From assembly GCA_015680685.1 (NCBI GenBank), contig MNCI01001939.1:95727-159726 (forward strand): a stretch of 64,000 nt of DNA, given 5' to 3'. Numbering within the stretch: the first letter of the stretch is position 1; each line of letters starts with the position of its first letter. Made by a program: the position numbers and the translations under genes. The notes beneath the pieces were generated by a model that saw only the letters and a list, made by a program, of their open reading frames with translations, had not been told where the DNA came from and searched no databases. Source of the stretch: Gnetum montanum. Lineage: Eukaryota; Streptophyta; Gnetopsida; Gnetales; Gnetaceae. Below are positions 1 through 12,100 of this stretch, piece by piece.

Positions 1-192
1 CATCATACACCTCACTCTGGACTAAACCATACGTGACCAAGCTAATACTAGTCCAAGTGGAAAGACAGCGAACTGTAACCTAAGGCTAACTATTTAGATG
101 CCACAACTAGTCCGTCTGCGGAGTTCGACCGGATCACGTGTGTAACACTTGAATTCGTATGGTTGAGTGTAGGGGTACCTCGCCACTCATCA
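1..192 (+). mobile_element. 3' end of an Athila-like LTR (cut by window edge)
   Basis: This stretch is the plus-sense counterpart of the end of the LTRs of element B (reverse complement of 62676 onward). It shares the block around GCGGAGTTCGACCGGATC, then CGTATGGTTGAGTGTAGGGG, and ends in CGCCACTCATCA at 192. No TGGCGCCGTTGCC primer binding site follows, so it is a 3' LTR or a solo LTR rather than a 5' LTR. The rest lies to the left of the window. Confidence 0.75.
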
Positions 193-698
193 ACAAGTAA
201 GGATAATGAATAGCCTAACTAATATAAGTGACCAACAATTAATTGGTTACATCTCATCAATTTTATTGACTTAAGCATATCAAAGAAGCAACCAATTACA
301 AATTTCTTGATTGGAGATTCAATGAGAGAGATAATCAAGGAGTAGATTTTACTTCACTATTGCAACATAATACATGTGAAAATTTTATTTTACATGGTAT
401 AATAAAAGAAAATGGTGATATGCTTATTTTTAATATAAGTATAATTTTAAAATTTATAAAATAGTTTGGCCACTGAATAACAATTATTTGTTTTAAAAAT
501 ATATTGTAAATGTCAAATATATTGCTATGAATTTTAGCAACAAACTTTTGCGAAGTCCAAAAGATGTTAAAAATTTTTAAATTTAACTTAAAAAAGAAAA
601 CAATTTAAGTGAAAGTAGAGTTGCTTTATTAAATAGATGAAAGATTTGCAATTAGTTATTATGTTTTTTATTTCTATATTTACTTTTAAAATATTTTT

Positions 699-747
699 AA
701 TTCGTAACCATCATTGCAAATCTTTATTCCAATGATGGTTACGAATT
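699..747. repeat. 18-bp perfect inverted repeat (hairpin)
   Basis: AATTCGTAACCATCATTG at 699-716 is followed by a 13-nt loop and its exact reverse complement at 730-747. It sits just upstream of a second inverted repeat (799-908), so both may belong to a small fold-back element. Confidence 0.8.
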
Positions 748-798
748 ATTATCTTTATTCTCATGGTATTATCTCATGATTGCTATTATCTCAAATGG

Positions 799-908
799 TA
801 TACATGAAGAATGCTCTTTGCAAATACTTTTTTGTTTGATTGCTATTATCTTTATTCCTGGAATGATAGTGGTTAGAGTTTCATGAGAAAAGAGCATTCT
901 TCATGTAT
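799..908. repeat. 21-bp inverted repeat with about 68-nt spacer
   Basis: TATACATGAAGAATGCTCTTT at 799-819 is matched by its reverse complement at 888-908. The spacer repeats TTGATTGCTATTATCT, also present just left of the first arm near 778. With the 699-747 hairpin this suggests a fold-back or MITE-like remnant about 200 bp long. No coding content. Confidence 0.7.
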
Positions 909-2417
909 ATTACAGTCAATTGTATTTAATTTTCCTAATACAATTCAATCTTACAACCATCTACATAACAGAAATTTGATTATTATTGATTGAACAATGG
1001 CTTTTTAAAAATCAATCTCTATCAAAAATACTCTTGAATTTCTTGAACTATATATATTATTCCCGATCATGAATTATCAGAGTTGCTAAGTACATGTTCC
1101 AAATAACAATTTTAAATGATAATAACAGCTTTTTTGAAAGCTGCAATTATGAAAGTATAATAAATTGATTATAGTAATTTCAGAAAAAAGGCCAGCAGAT
1201 CCCTAAAAATTTTCAAACGATTTAATGAATGATTACCTTGTAAACAATGCAGATTACTTAAAAAGAAAGATTAAGATGGAGGGCTCTTTCGTTTAATGCA
1301 TTCCTACCTCTAAAATTTTCTTTTGTTTATTGAGTAAATTAGAATCTTCCTGGAAATATATGCCATATTGGGATCAAAGCATGTTAACTCCACGCGTTCT
1401 ACCTAAGCTAAAAATTAGGAAACTTCTCTCATCAAACACCTCCAATTAAGTGCAAATTAAAACATTAATTTTCGATTGGACGGCTGGGACCTTCATCTTC
1501 GAATCTTCTTATCGACACAGTAAAGCCATGGCAGTGCTGTCTGGCACGTGTCGGAATTGAATAGAAAGCTTGACCTCTGCTGTAGGCGCAAAAAACAAAA
1601 AAAAACAACGAAAATCAATCACGATTAGCTTTTCTGAGGGGCTGTGGCAGTTGAGCCACAGAAGATGTGAAAGAGATCCCAAAGACAAAGGCATGATCAA
1701 CGATGTATGCTTGCCATTCTGTGTACGCCATGGATATGAATCTGCCCAATGTTAACCAACGTGGAAGGTGTAATCAGCTTGCTAGGATTGATGGGTGGAT
1801 GGATAGATGAATGAATGGTGGAACTTAGATGATGAAATCTCACCTTAATCATTTCGTAACTCAACCAAGTTCCTTCTTCATATACACTTTTGATATAGAT
1901 TTAATTAACAGTTTAAGATGTTGAAATTGAACTGGTTTAATACTAAATTGATAGGCTCAATTTTAATTAAAAACACTTGTTTAACATTAAACAATGTATC
2001 ACGTCCTGATCTTCATACTGGCCTTGATAAAAGCATGATTAATTAGCTTGTAATCTCATTTCAACGACAAGAATCCCAGGAGCCTGTGAACAACCTCATG
2101 GATTCCATTGTGTATGGCTTCTAAGATAAAAATGGGTATTCTGTCCTCCATTGTGCCGTCCACGTAATGAAAAAGAAGAATCCACTATAGCAATCAACAC
2201 CAATGAGGTTCTGATGTACGTCAGACATAATAAAATTAGCCCGGAAGCGTTGAAATCATTGAGATACTGTTGCAGATACTGTGCAGCACCACAACCAGTG
2301 CATTATGCAAAAGGAACCAGAAGCATATATCCAACTATCAACAATAATGAGCAATATTCTGATCATTCTCCCCAAACTTTCTTATTTGGAGAAGCATGTA
2401 TGCTGCAATTTTGTTGC

Positions 2418-2424
2418 TATAAAT
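2418..2424 (+). promoter_or_regulatory. TATA box upstream of the HAD phosphatase pseudogene
   Basis: CTATAAATC lies about 95 bp before the pseudogene start codon, in sequence homologous to the promoter of the intact gene. In the intact copy the block CTATAAATCTCTCTGATG is replaced by two bases (between TTTTGTTG and AAAGCAGAAAGC near 9263), so that gene has no TATA box here. Confidence 0.6.
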
Positions 2425-2513
2425 CTCTCTGATGAAAGCAGAAAGCTTCATTCTCTGCTCACCCTTTTGGTCTTTCTCCTGCTATATGCTTCTTCCTGTC
2501 TTTCTCTGTGGCA

Positions 2514-4006
2514 ATGGAAAACAAACATGGAGATCCAGAGGCAGGAGTAGGCAACAACACAATTATTGTGTTTAAGTAGGCAACAACACAATTATTATGT
2601 TTAATTTTGATCTCACATTAATTGACTCTGACTGTGACCTGTTTGTCATGGAGAAGTTTGGCCTTGCTAACGTATTTGAGGCCTTTCTCACCATTCTTCC
2701 ATAGAACACTTGAAGAACACTTCTATTGCGACGCCCAATTGACCAATTCCTGTTTCTGTTGATTCTGATGGTGTATTTTGTTTTACCCATTTCAGTCTAT
2801 TTGAGTTTGATTTTCATAATAAAAATATAGCACTGGTTTCTAGTTATTTTGGGCTGCAACTCATTTTCACTAAATGTTGAAGGACAAAATGATGGGGGTA
2901 TTGCATGCTCAAGGAAAATCAATTTCAGATATTGAGAAGGCAGCAAAGGCTGTTACCGTGAATCCGCCTACTGTGTCGGCCCTCAAACGCCTCCACGCTT
3001 TGGGGTTGAGCTTTTTAAATTTTACAATATTTTATTTTTTTTTGGGTTATCCGCATGACTGAGGCTCTTTTATTACTTACTTTGTTTTATGAATCGTCAT
3101 TGACATCATAGTTGTCAATCAAGAATTTTTCATTAATCTCATTGCAATTATGCAATCTCCTTAACAACCTCTTTCTTCACATAATAGTGATGCGCATTTT
3201 AATTTTCATTGGGTCAAAATACTTCAAGGAATATTAAAAAGTACAGGTTGAAGCAAAAGTGGATATATGTTAGATAAACAGGTGTGATTTGAGGATAGTG
3301 AGCAAGGCCAAACTTCTCCAAGTCACTTCTCCATGACAAACTGGTCACAGTCACAGTCAATTAATACATTATCTGACATATATCAAATTTTGCTTCAACC
3401 TGTACTTTATCTAACCTGTTTGTCATGGAGAAGTTTGGCTTCTGCTGTGCTTTACAGAAATCAAGACGAATCCTTCAACTGTAGAGGCAAATGGACGGCT
3501 TAGAATTAGATCCTATCATCCCTTCACAACCAAGCCACCTCATGGTTGTTCCTCTGCTCCCCTAACATGTGCAAGGTTTGCTTAGTTCCCAACGTTTTAT
3601 CCGGCTTTACTGTTCAGTTTCTTTAAAGTTTGAAATAACTGTTAAAGGTGGGTGTGAATTTGTTGGCAGGGAGCTATCATAAAGGAAATGATGGGATCAA
3701 ACTATGACAAAATATATATTTATGTGGGTGATGCAAATGGAGATTTCTGCCTCTCTTCAAAACTCAGAGCTGCAGACCATGTTCTGCCCAAAAAAAAAGT
3801 GCTCTGATGCAGTGATTCATGTTTGAAATTAAAACGGTTGAGATTGATTGTAAAAATCTAACAATATTTTGAAATTTTGAATTTCTCATGTCAAATACCC
3901 ACTGTGAAATTTGATTGAGTCACATCATGAGATAGTTGAAGCTCAAGTACATGGCTGGTCTAACGCCTTGGACATGGAAGCGGTACTATTGAAAATTATT
4001 TTTTAG
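2514..4006 (+). pseudogene. HAD-superfamily phosphatase (PHOSPHO/PECP1-like) pseudogene
   Basis: Broken paralogue of the gene at 9316. Exon-like blocks are about 2514-2704, 2883-3004, 3282-3302 plus 3438-3575, 3670-3798 and 3898-4006. In exon 1, a tandem duplication of about 28 bp (GTAGGCAACAACACAATTAT at 2548 and 2576) introduces an in-frame stop. The first Asp of the catalytic DxDxT motif reads Asn (FNFDLT), and the LPW codons read LP-stop. Exon 3 has lost the SDAN motif region to a rearranged insert and has a 1-base frameshift before the Cys cluster. The exon 4 donor GTAAGT is gone (run of A), and the exon 5 acceptor AG reads AA. The residual reading YIYVGDANGDF is still recognisable. It cannot encode an active enzyme. 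Confidence 0.92.
3238..3437. repeat. Scrambled insert in pseudogene exon 3 (inverted exon 1 and intron copies)
   Basis: Three copied pieces replace the expected exon 3 middle. 3301-3367 is the reverse complement of exon 1 around 2605-2669, with an internal repeat of GGAGAAG. About 3369-3415 is the reverse complement of the intron 2 tail at 3238-3280 (GTACAGGTTGAAGCAAAA). About 3416-3438 is a direct copy of exon 1 (CCTGTTTGTCATGGAGAAG). The inverted exon copy shares CCAG with the intact gene where the local exon has CCTG, so it may have been copied before exon 1 drifted or from a third copy. Confidence 0.85.
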
Positions 4007-6800
4007 ATTGAAATTCTGAAGTTGGTTGGAGAGTATCACTAGCAGCAAATTAAATTTCAAGTTGGGGTGAAACCATAAAAGGATACTTTCAAATGACAGC
4101 ATAATGTAGAGGAAATTGCAGAAAGGATAACTGAAAAATCACTTTAGTCAATTATGATATAGTGTATCCTGTTTCATAAAGTGTTTTGCCTTATCATCCT
4201 GTGTCAACATTAGATAATAGAACAAATGCGCTGAATAATCTGAACATACTGTTAGTCCTGCAAAACAGATAAATTGCATTCATAAATATGAATTAACCAT
4301 CCTAAATTCTTGCACAATATTCTGTGACATCTCTGAATTTTTCCTAAGAAATGTTTACTCTTCTTTATGATGTAGTTATAGCATTAAAAGGATTATTGTC
4401 TAACACTACCATGAATAAAAAAGAAATCCTACACAAAATTTCTTAAGCCATGCTGGCAAACAAAGTTAACCAAAATCACCCTTAAGGAAGCCTTCCCTTA
4501 TATGCGTCTATGCATATCTAACCTTTTAAATAATTTTCAAACTGCTCATTAAAACTCAAAAATTTTTAACATGATAGAAGAAACCATTGCTAGAACAAGT
4601 TGATGATCACTGTACTTTTATCCCAATAACATCGTTAACTTGTTAAATTATTGGACAGTTGTCTGATATCATATATAGTGCCTCCAAGTCACTTGTTCCT
4701 TTAATGAGTTGCTTAATAAGTTATTTTTGCATCCTTTGAATACCAAAAATTGACACAAAATTTGATTCCAATGGCTCAATACCAAAGCTTGAATGTTTCT
4801 TAAATTACATGAATTTATATGAAAGTAGATATACATTGGAAATTTGGAATGCAAACTTTCGTAGCAATAGCAAGGATAGAAACCAAAAGAAGTACATTAG
4901 GAAGGATGAATATGTATTTTTCCAATCAATTAGTAATATGAATGGGTGTAATCAATTAGTATGAAATAGGCTCAATTAACTAATGATATTGTGGGGGTTT
5001 AATAAATTAGCAATATGGCATGGCCTCAAAGTTGGATAAAGTTTATATTTTATGGAGATTCCAAATTTGACCATCTTCCCTGTTGTAGTTTTTAGCATTC
5101 AATTGGTCATGTATGATCTAACCTTGATCTTTGCGAGGATTCTACCCTTAAGTCATTGTGAACTTAGTCCAAAGAGGTTTCAAGTAGTTGGAGTTAAAAA
5201 TGTAGTCCATCTTGAACTTTAAAAGCCCTGGGCTAAAATAATATGTGAAATAACTTTCCGAAGACCCCATTGTCACATAACAATAGCAACAGCCACCATG
5301 ACTAGCTAATACATATAGTATAGATATAACCAAGATACATTAATAAGGGTTTACTGATAAAGTAAGGTTGATGTACATTATACTGAGATATGTAATACTT
5401 AAATCAATGAGAGCTAGCTTAAATAGTTAGTTCATTGTTTTACAAGGATGTGCTAGTAAGAGGTTGTCAATTCAGGTCACATTCAAGGTATTTTTTTGGA
5501 GTTTTGACATCCACCTATAAAAATACACATTTAAAGGTATTAGGTAGACACGTAGCTAGGGATCATCATTTGTAGTAATGGTAAGGTGCTTGTTTCTCAA
5601 GTTGAAAGATGTAAGTCTACACTTGGACACAATCACTTGAAAAAGGTGGGCTTTTGCTTATCCATTGACCCTCTTAGAACCTCATGTGGTAGGATGAGCA
5701 TTAAAGCTCCACATGATGATTCTTTAAGATATACAAATAACTTTGCTAAAAAAATAAATTTAAAAGCATTACATACACAACAAGTTATGAAAATCAATTT
5801 AAATATACTATGCTAATATATATACTACTATCATTTAGCAATCGTAAGTTCCATGCTAAGGCTAAGGGGTATATCATTTAGCAATCGTAAGTTCCATGCT
5901 AAGGGGTATGCTAAAACATATCTCAACTTGACATGCTACATATTAACAGGGCCAACGGAAATAGCATTATGATGATTATGATATATTAGCTACTTAAATA
6001 TATTATAAAAATATATATTGACAACGTAGTGTTGGCCTACTTTAGATTAGGATTGATCGTTACATGGATTTTACTTCATTACAACTTTTGGAAGTGTTGA
6101 AGCTGAAACATTTTTTGTTAACCATTCAAACTTTGGTTTCTTATTATCTTATACTTCTGACAGGGGTAGCTGTGTTCCTTTTGGACAGACATAATGATTC
6201 GACAGTGTCCTCTGTTTTCTCCTCTTTCTTTTTTGTTTGAAACCTTTCGCAACCCAGCCCAGATTGTTAATTTACAATTCAATCGTACCGATGCGTCTTT
6301 GGATGAGCATCATTTGTTTCTTATTTAGGCTGCCAAATGTTCGTTTTGTTAAAAACATGCAGCCAATAATCGCGGCGTCGCAGATCGGCTAACTTTTAAT
6401 AAATAAAAAATAAAAGATCGACGCAGATCTCAGACGACCCCAGTTTAAATACAGTTATAATAAAAATATGTACCTCGGATATGGAAGGATTCTTCGCATC
6501 TTAGCAGTTAGGAGGACTCATTATGCCTGTCAAACTTTAAAATCGAGGAGATCTACCACGACGGCAGATAATCCAACCTGGAACAAGAGGAAATTCCTTT
6601 AAATAAATGAAACTTTACTCGAGAAATGAGGTAATCTTTTGGGCCTTGATAAATCTAAAAATTGATTTCTCTGTAACAGGATAACTATACATGTACAGGA
6701 ATTAGCTACAGGAAATGGCTCCAGAAGCTGCTTCGATCTGCCTTCCTTTGCATGCATGCATCCATCTGACAAGGAAACTTTGACATTTAATGGAGAACTG
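4007..6800. other. Downstream duplicated flank and intergenic sequence, no gene seen
   Basis: Up to about 5575 this is the 3' flank of the segmental duplication. Beyond that I see only AT-rich sequence, a short tandem duplication at 5831-5913 and no supportable coding region. Confidence 0.6.
5831..5913. repeat. Tandem duplication, 43-bp period
   Basis: TCATTTAGCAATCGTAAGTT begins at 5831 and again at 5874; both units continue CCATGCTAAGG...GGGTAT. The first unit carries four or so extra bases (CTAA). Confidence 0.85.
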
Positions 6801-8021
6801 TGTGAGTTTTAGATATCTCTTGTGATAACAGTAAAAAATAAATCAACAGAAAAAATGCAATAATATATCTTGGAAAAACAAAAAAAAACCCAGCAAGAAA
6901 TAGCCTCTGCATCTTTATGTCAGCTCAAAGAGAATTTCTGAAACACAAGGAACAGCAGTAGTGAAGGGGAAAAAAAGCATAGGGATAAAGGCCAAACACA
7001 TTGCTTTAAAGGCTTCATTATAACCATATTTATAGCATGGGATGGACATCTGTTAACTTAGCTAACCATACCTAACAACATCACAAAGACCATCATCACC
7101 TAGTTTGACTACACCCAAATTACAAACAAAGTATTCACAAAACCATTCAAAGTGTAGGTAAAGTGATAGGAAATACCAAAATCAATATACCAAGAAACTC
7201 TTTTTGTGTCATCACCTAACGACACCACATATAAATCTCACTCTCAATGAGAATGAGGAATTGTTTAGTACAAATCTTTTAATTTGTCCCATAGGTCTTT
7301 GGCGGTTAGAACTCCAGAAACATTGACCAACACCAAATGAGAGACATAAACGAATCTATCTTTGTGTCTTTCTATCCAAGGCCTCCAGTCTAAATTTGTG
7401 GCAGCAAGAGCCTTTGAATCAACAATGATTTTCCAAAGATCTTTGCTAACAAAAAGATCCACCATGTACGTTCTCCAAACTTCATAATCATTATCAGAGA
7501 ATTTTTCAACTTTGATTTTTGCAAAGTTTGCCATACCCTGAAATCAAACAACACCACAAAAGAACTTGGCTCCAATAGCAATTGTGATTTTTAGATAATT
7601 TGTGATAACTATAAAAATTAAATCAACAGAAAAAACACAATAATATATCCTAGGGAAAGAGAAAGACCCCAGCAAGAAACAGGCTCCTACATCTTTCTGT
7701 CAGCTTAAAGAAAATTTCTAAAACACAATGAACAGTAGAGAATGAGAAAAAAGAAAGCATAGGGATGAAAGCTAAACACACTAGTTTAAAAAATGATGGA
7801 GATGAACAATAGTTTTACCATTGACTATATTTCCAATATCTGCAATTAAATACTCAACATTGTAGTTTATTATAACATAACTATTGTACCATACAATTAC
7901 AAAAAAGATAGTGCTTGTATTGACACTATCTGAGCTTATGTGAACAACAGTTGCCTTCACTTTACTCACAAACTATTCAAGAGCCCACAATAAGATTCTA
8001 CTCTCTCATATAGGCCCAACA
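6801..8021 (-). mobile_element. Short non-autonomous copia-like element remnant
   Basis: Two direct repeats, 6801-7010 and 7583-7792, flank a fragment of copia Gag on the minus strand. Just inside the right repeat, the minus strand at about 7564-7580 reads TTGCTATTGGAGCCAAG, a degenerate match to the initiator-Met-tRNA primer site TTGGTATCAGAGCCAGG. The repeats therefore behave as LTRs of a minus-strand element with its 5' LTR on the right. The left LTR probably runs to about 7077 (TGTTAGG terminus, TATAAATA on the minus strand near 7026-7034). The right one may run to 8021 (TGTTGGGCC terminus). The two outer halves differ, so only the inner portion is well supported. Only about 0.5 kb lies between the LTRs, so polymerase functions are absent. 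Confidence 0.6.
7265..7534 (-). pseudogene. Copia-type Gag N-terminal fragment
   Basis: About 89 residues read open: the start MANFAKIKVEKFSDNDYEVW, then WRTYMVDLFVSKDLWKII and a tail ending LTAKDLWDKLKDLY. This is the N-terminal pattern of plant Ty1/copia Gag (a Leu/Phe-x-Gly-x-Asn-Tyr-x-x-Trp-like motif, here FSDNDYEVW, then LWDxLxxxY). The rest of Gag and all of pol are missing. It lies between the two LTR-like repeats at 6801 and 7583. Confidence 0.7.
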
Positions 8022-9194
8022 TGTTGTTGCAAAAGTTATTCTTTCACACCCTTTTTTATAGCAAAAGTTATTCCTACAAAATGTTAGCAGGAATGCAGAG
8101 TCGTAAAAACTAAAATCATACAATGACAGATACGTCGAGAAAATCTAATATATGGTTTTTATGATGAGGAGTTCCCATGGATTCCACAATCCAAGCTCTA
8201 TCAAAGTCACAAAATAGCACATTTGAACCAAAAAAAAGGAAAATGAGAGCTTTATTCTTGCTCAAATGGAGAATTTACATATGAAATGAAGCACAATTCT
8301 TTCAATCCAACTCTCACACACTCAATCAAAGCAATTACTCACTCACAAGGATGATAATCAAGGCACCTTGCCAAGACTCTATCTCTCCTTGTACTCCTCT
8401 CACCTCCCTACACTCTCTCTGTCTTTCTAGACTCACTTCAAACTCTCTCTTTCTTTCTCTAGACTCTCTTCTTCAAATTGAAGGCCCAACTAGTCTATTT
8501 ATATCTTTCTCCCCCTGCTCCCCCCTCTGCCTCTCTTCATCTTCCCTTCAATTTATCATTTAATTTAATGTCCATTAAAATTCATGGGAGACATCTATGA
8601 GAAACAAGAGATGTCTTTTCTGAGTGCAAAGGTCTCAAATTAGACGTACTGAAATCATGTGGGATGTCTCAGCAAAGATGTCTACAACCTAGATGGAACG
8701 TCTAACTTACTTATATATGGGACACCTCACTTACAGATGGGACGTCTCCTCTGCAAGGCCAAAATATAAAGATACTTGTTTTGAGGCTTGAAACCTTCAA
8801 ACACCTCCAAACAAGTCCCCATAGCCCCCAGAACATCCTAAAGTCATCAAAATAGGCCCAAAACACTCCCAAACATGCCAAAACTCTAGGGAAAGATCCC
8901 ATCCATGGAGAGATGTTACTTTGGCCTATTTGATGTCCACATCATCTTGTCATCATCAATTGGCCATGGATAAATAATTGCATTACTGGCTGTCCATCAC
9001 ACATTATATGCATTATGGAGGATGAATGATTGACTGCATTATGGGCTGTGAATGATTACCCACCAAGCATCGAATATGCACCCAACCATGGGAAATTTAT
9101 TTGCATGGTAACAAAATAACCAATAGGTGTGTACAGGCCAGCTAGCCCATTAGGTTTGCAAATGTTGAGATAACCAACCATAAATTGAAGAAGT
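8022..9194. other. Intergenic; possible minus-strand LTR at about 8165-8955
   Basis: On the minus strand TATAAATAGACTAGTTGGGC (near 8482-8501) is followed about 230 bp later by AATAAAGCTCTC (near 8248), as in a U3-R-U5 layout. Several GATGGGACGTCTC-like repeats lie at 8640-8760 in the putative U3. No second LTR, PBS or coding sequence was found, so this is tentative. The pyrimidine-rich run at 8360-8560 explains an open frame there. Confidence 0.3.
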
Positions 9195-12100
9195 ATGAGG
9201 AACATTCTGATCATTCTCCTCGGACTTTCATATTTGCAGAAGCATATACATGCAGTTTTGTTGAGAAAGCAGAAAGCTTCATTTTTTCTGCTTCATCTTT
9301 CCTCCCTGTGTGGCAATGGAAAGCATTCATGGAGATGCTGAGGCAGGAGTAGGAAGCAACACAGTTATTGTGTTTGATTTTGATCTTACATTAATTGACT
9401 GTGACTGTGACCAGTTCATCATGGAGTTTGGGCTTGCTAACATGTTTGAGGCCTTTCTCACCACTCTTCCATGGAACAGTTCAATGGTAACAGTTCATTT
9501 ACAGCACCCAATTGGCCAATTCCTGTTTTTGTTCATTTTGATGGGGGAGTTAGTTTTAGAGTTTTGGCCACTTCAATATTTTGAGTTTGATTTTCGTAAT
9601 AAATACAGCAATGGTTTCATTTATTTTGGGCTGATGACTAATTTCACCAAATGTTGCAGGACAAGATGATGGGGGAGCCACATTCTCAAGGAAGATCCGT
9701 TTCAGATATTGAGAAGGCAGTAAAGGCTGTTCCTCTGCATCCTGCTACTGCATCATCCCTCAGACTGCTCAACGCTATGGGGTGGTGCTTTTTAAAGCTT
9801 GCATTTTGTTATCCTCTCTGCGAATGCTCTTTGATTACTCATGTTGCTTTATCAGTTTTTTCTCACACCATAGTCTTCCCCTATCCACTTTGGGTTGGTT
9901 TGATTAGTATTCTTACTTCATTGTTGTCAATCAAGGATAAATCTTCAATCTCATTGGAATGATGCAATGGCATATCGCCTATTTATCAATCTCATTGGAA
10001 TGATGCAATCGCCTAATTACAGCATCTCTGGGATTGACAATATTACTTTGCCTCTTTGGCAAGATATACTATGAACATTTTACCTATCAGGATATCATAC
10101 ACTTGTCTAATTTTTAGAAATATTTAAACCCATATTTGTACTTAGTATTACCCAGGCCAGGTTGGTTCATTTTTTTGTTAGATCCAAATTTCATTTTTTT
10201 GTTAGATCCAAATTTTCCAATGAAATATTGAAGGGTATGGTTTGAAACCTAAGTTTTAATGCTTTGGATCAACAGGTGTGATTTGAGAATAGTGAGTGAT
10301 GCAAACATGTACTCTATAAATACAATTCTAGGCCACCATAGGCTTTTGCGGTGCTTCACAGCTATCAAGACGAATCCTGCAACTGTGGAGGAAAATGGAC
10401 GGCTTAGAATTAAGCCTTACCATCCCTTCACCAACGAGCCACCTCATGGCTGTCCCCTATGCCCTCCCAATATGTGCAAGGTTTGTTTAATTCACAACGT
10501 TTTAACCCACTTTACCTTAAAGTGTTTTTTAAAGGTTGAATAATTACCGGAGGATCTGTATTTTGTCAGCAGGGGGCTATAGTAAAAGAGATGATGGGCT
10601 CAAACTATGACAGAAGATATATTTACGTGGGTGATGGGAATGGAGATTTCTGCCCCTCTTTAAAACTGAGAGGTACAGATCATGTTCTGCCCAGGAAAAG
10701 GTAAGTGCTCTGATGCAGTGATTCATGTTTGAAATTAGAATGGTTGAGATTGATTTTAAAAATCTAACAGTATCCTGAAACTGAGAATTTGTCATCTCAG
10801 ATACCCGTTGTGGAATTTGATTGAGGCACATTGTGAAACAGTTGAAGCTCAGGTCCATGGCTGGTCCAATGCCTTGGACATGGAAGTTGTACTACTAAAA
10901 ATTATTCTTTCGATTGAAGTCCTGAAGGTAATTAGAGAATAACACCAGCAACAATCTCGTTAGGGAAACAGGAATTTCAAATTGGGATAACACAATAGAA
11001 GGATACTTTAAAATTGCAGCATAATGAAAACAAAGTGATAACTCAGAAATCAGTTTGGTCACCGATGATATAAATGTATCCTGTTCCTATGTGTCAGCGT
11101 TTGATAGCAGGACTGCAACAAATAAGGTGAACCTGAAAGATATTGTTGATCGTCCAGAAGAGATAAATTTTGTTCATAAACATGAATTAATTATCTGAAA
11201 TTTCCGCACATTATTGTATAACTAGTTATCTTTATGACTTTTATATTTATTAAAATTAAAAAAAACCTCTCCTAGATTACTGTCTTATCTTCTCAAACAC
11301 GAAACGTAGTATCAACACTTCATGGACAAAAATGAAGTCCTAACACACAATTTTGTGAATCATGTTTTCAAACATCGGTTATCAAACTGACATCACACTG
11401 ACATCAGTCCCTAAGGAAGCATTCCCTCTTGATGTAAAAAACAGCTGCTTTAATGAGTTTCTTAATCAACTGTCGTTCATTAAGAAACAAAAGCATAATG
11501 GTTGATTTCCAAGATTCAATACCACAGCTTGAATGTTCATGACATTACGTAAATCTTTTATAAAAAAAAAAGTGTTGGAATGCAAACCTTAGTGGCAGCA
11601 AGGATTAGAAACAGAATTTGAGGGAACATCGGCATGGAGGAATAAGTATATTTCCAATGAGTCAGTATTATAAATGAGCTCAATTAACTAGTAACATAGC
11701 GTGGGATCAATGAACTAGTAATAGCATAAGTAATTAAAGTTGGATGAACTTTTTTTTCATCCTGCCCATTTGTTATAAATTCTTTCGCTTTTAAAAGTTT
11801 TATAGTCTTAATGCAACATTTGGAAATTTATTTAACTTCAAGAACCTATTTATTGAAAGTAAGGTTATTTACAGCTCAAAGAGATATAGCCAACATTTTC
11901 TCCCTCCTACCCATTTGCTATAAATTTTTTCATGTTTAGAAGTCTAAATTTATTTACGTTTTTTGAAGCTAAACACTTCAAGACATATAAAGGAATATAA
12001 AGATGCTTGACTTGTGAATTGAATGGCAACCTCTTACTTGGAAATCCTTGTTATACAATAAACTAACCACTTGAGCTTCACATCCTTAGTCTAAAGAGAC

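Larger units (their letters stand above)
193..2339. other. Intergenic, no gene seen
   Basis: AT-rich sequence with only short chance open frames. The only structure I can point to is the pair of inverted repeats at 699-908. A low-copy or regulatory role cannot be excluded. Confidence 0.6.
2340..5575 (+). repeat. Left copy of an approximately 3.2-kb segmental duplication
   Basis: Homologous in the same orientation to about 9195-12422. Shared landmarks are the ACATTCTGATCATTCTC promoter block, all five exon regions of the HAD phosphatase, the downstream CTAAGGAAGC block (4487 and 11402), the CTCAATTAACTA block (4971 and 11679) and a block near 5520-5570 and 12360-12420. Indels and substitutions are frequent, so the duplication is old. 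The copy carries the pseudogene. Confidence 0.85.

Noticed and set aside
8351-8563. Ser/Leu-rich 70-codon frame
   Set aside because: Pyrimidine-rich low-complexity run in a putative LTR; no homologous feature recognised.
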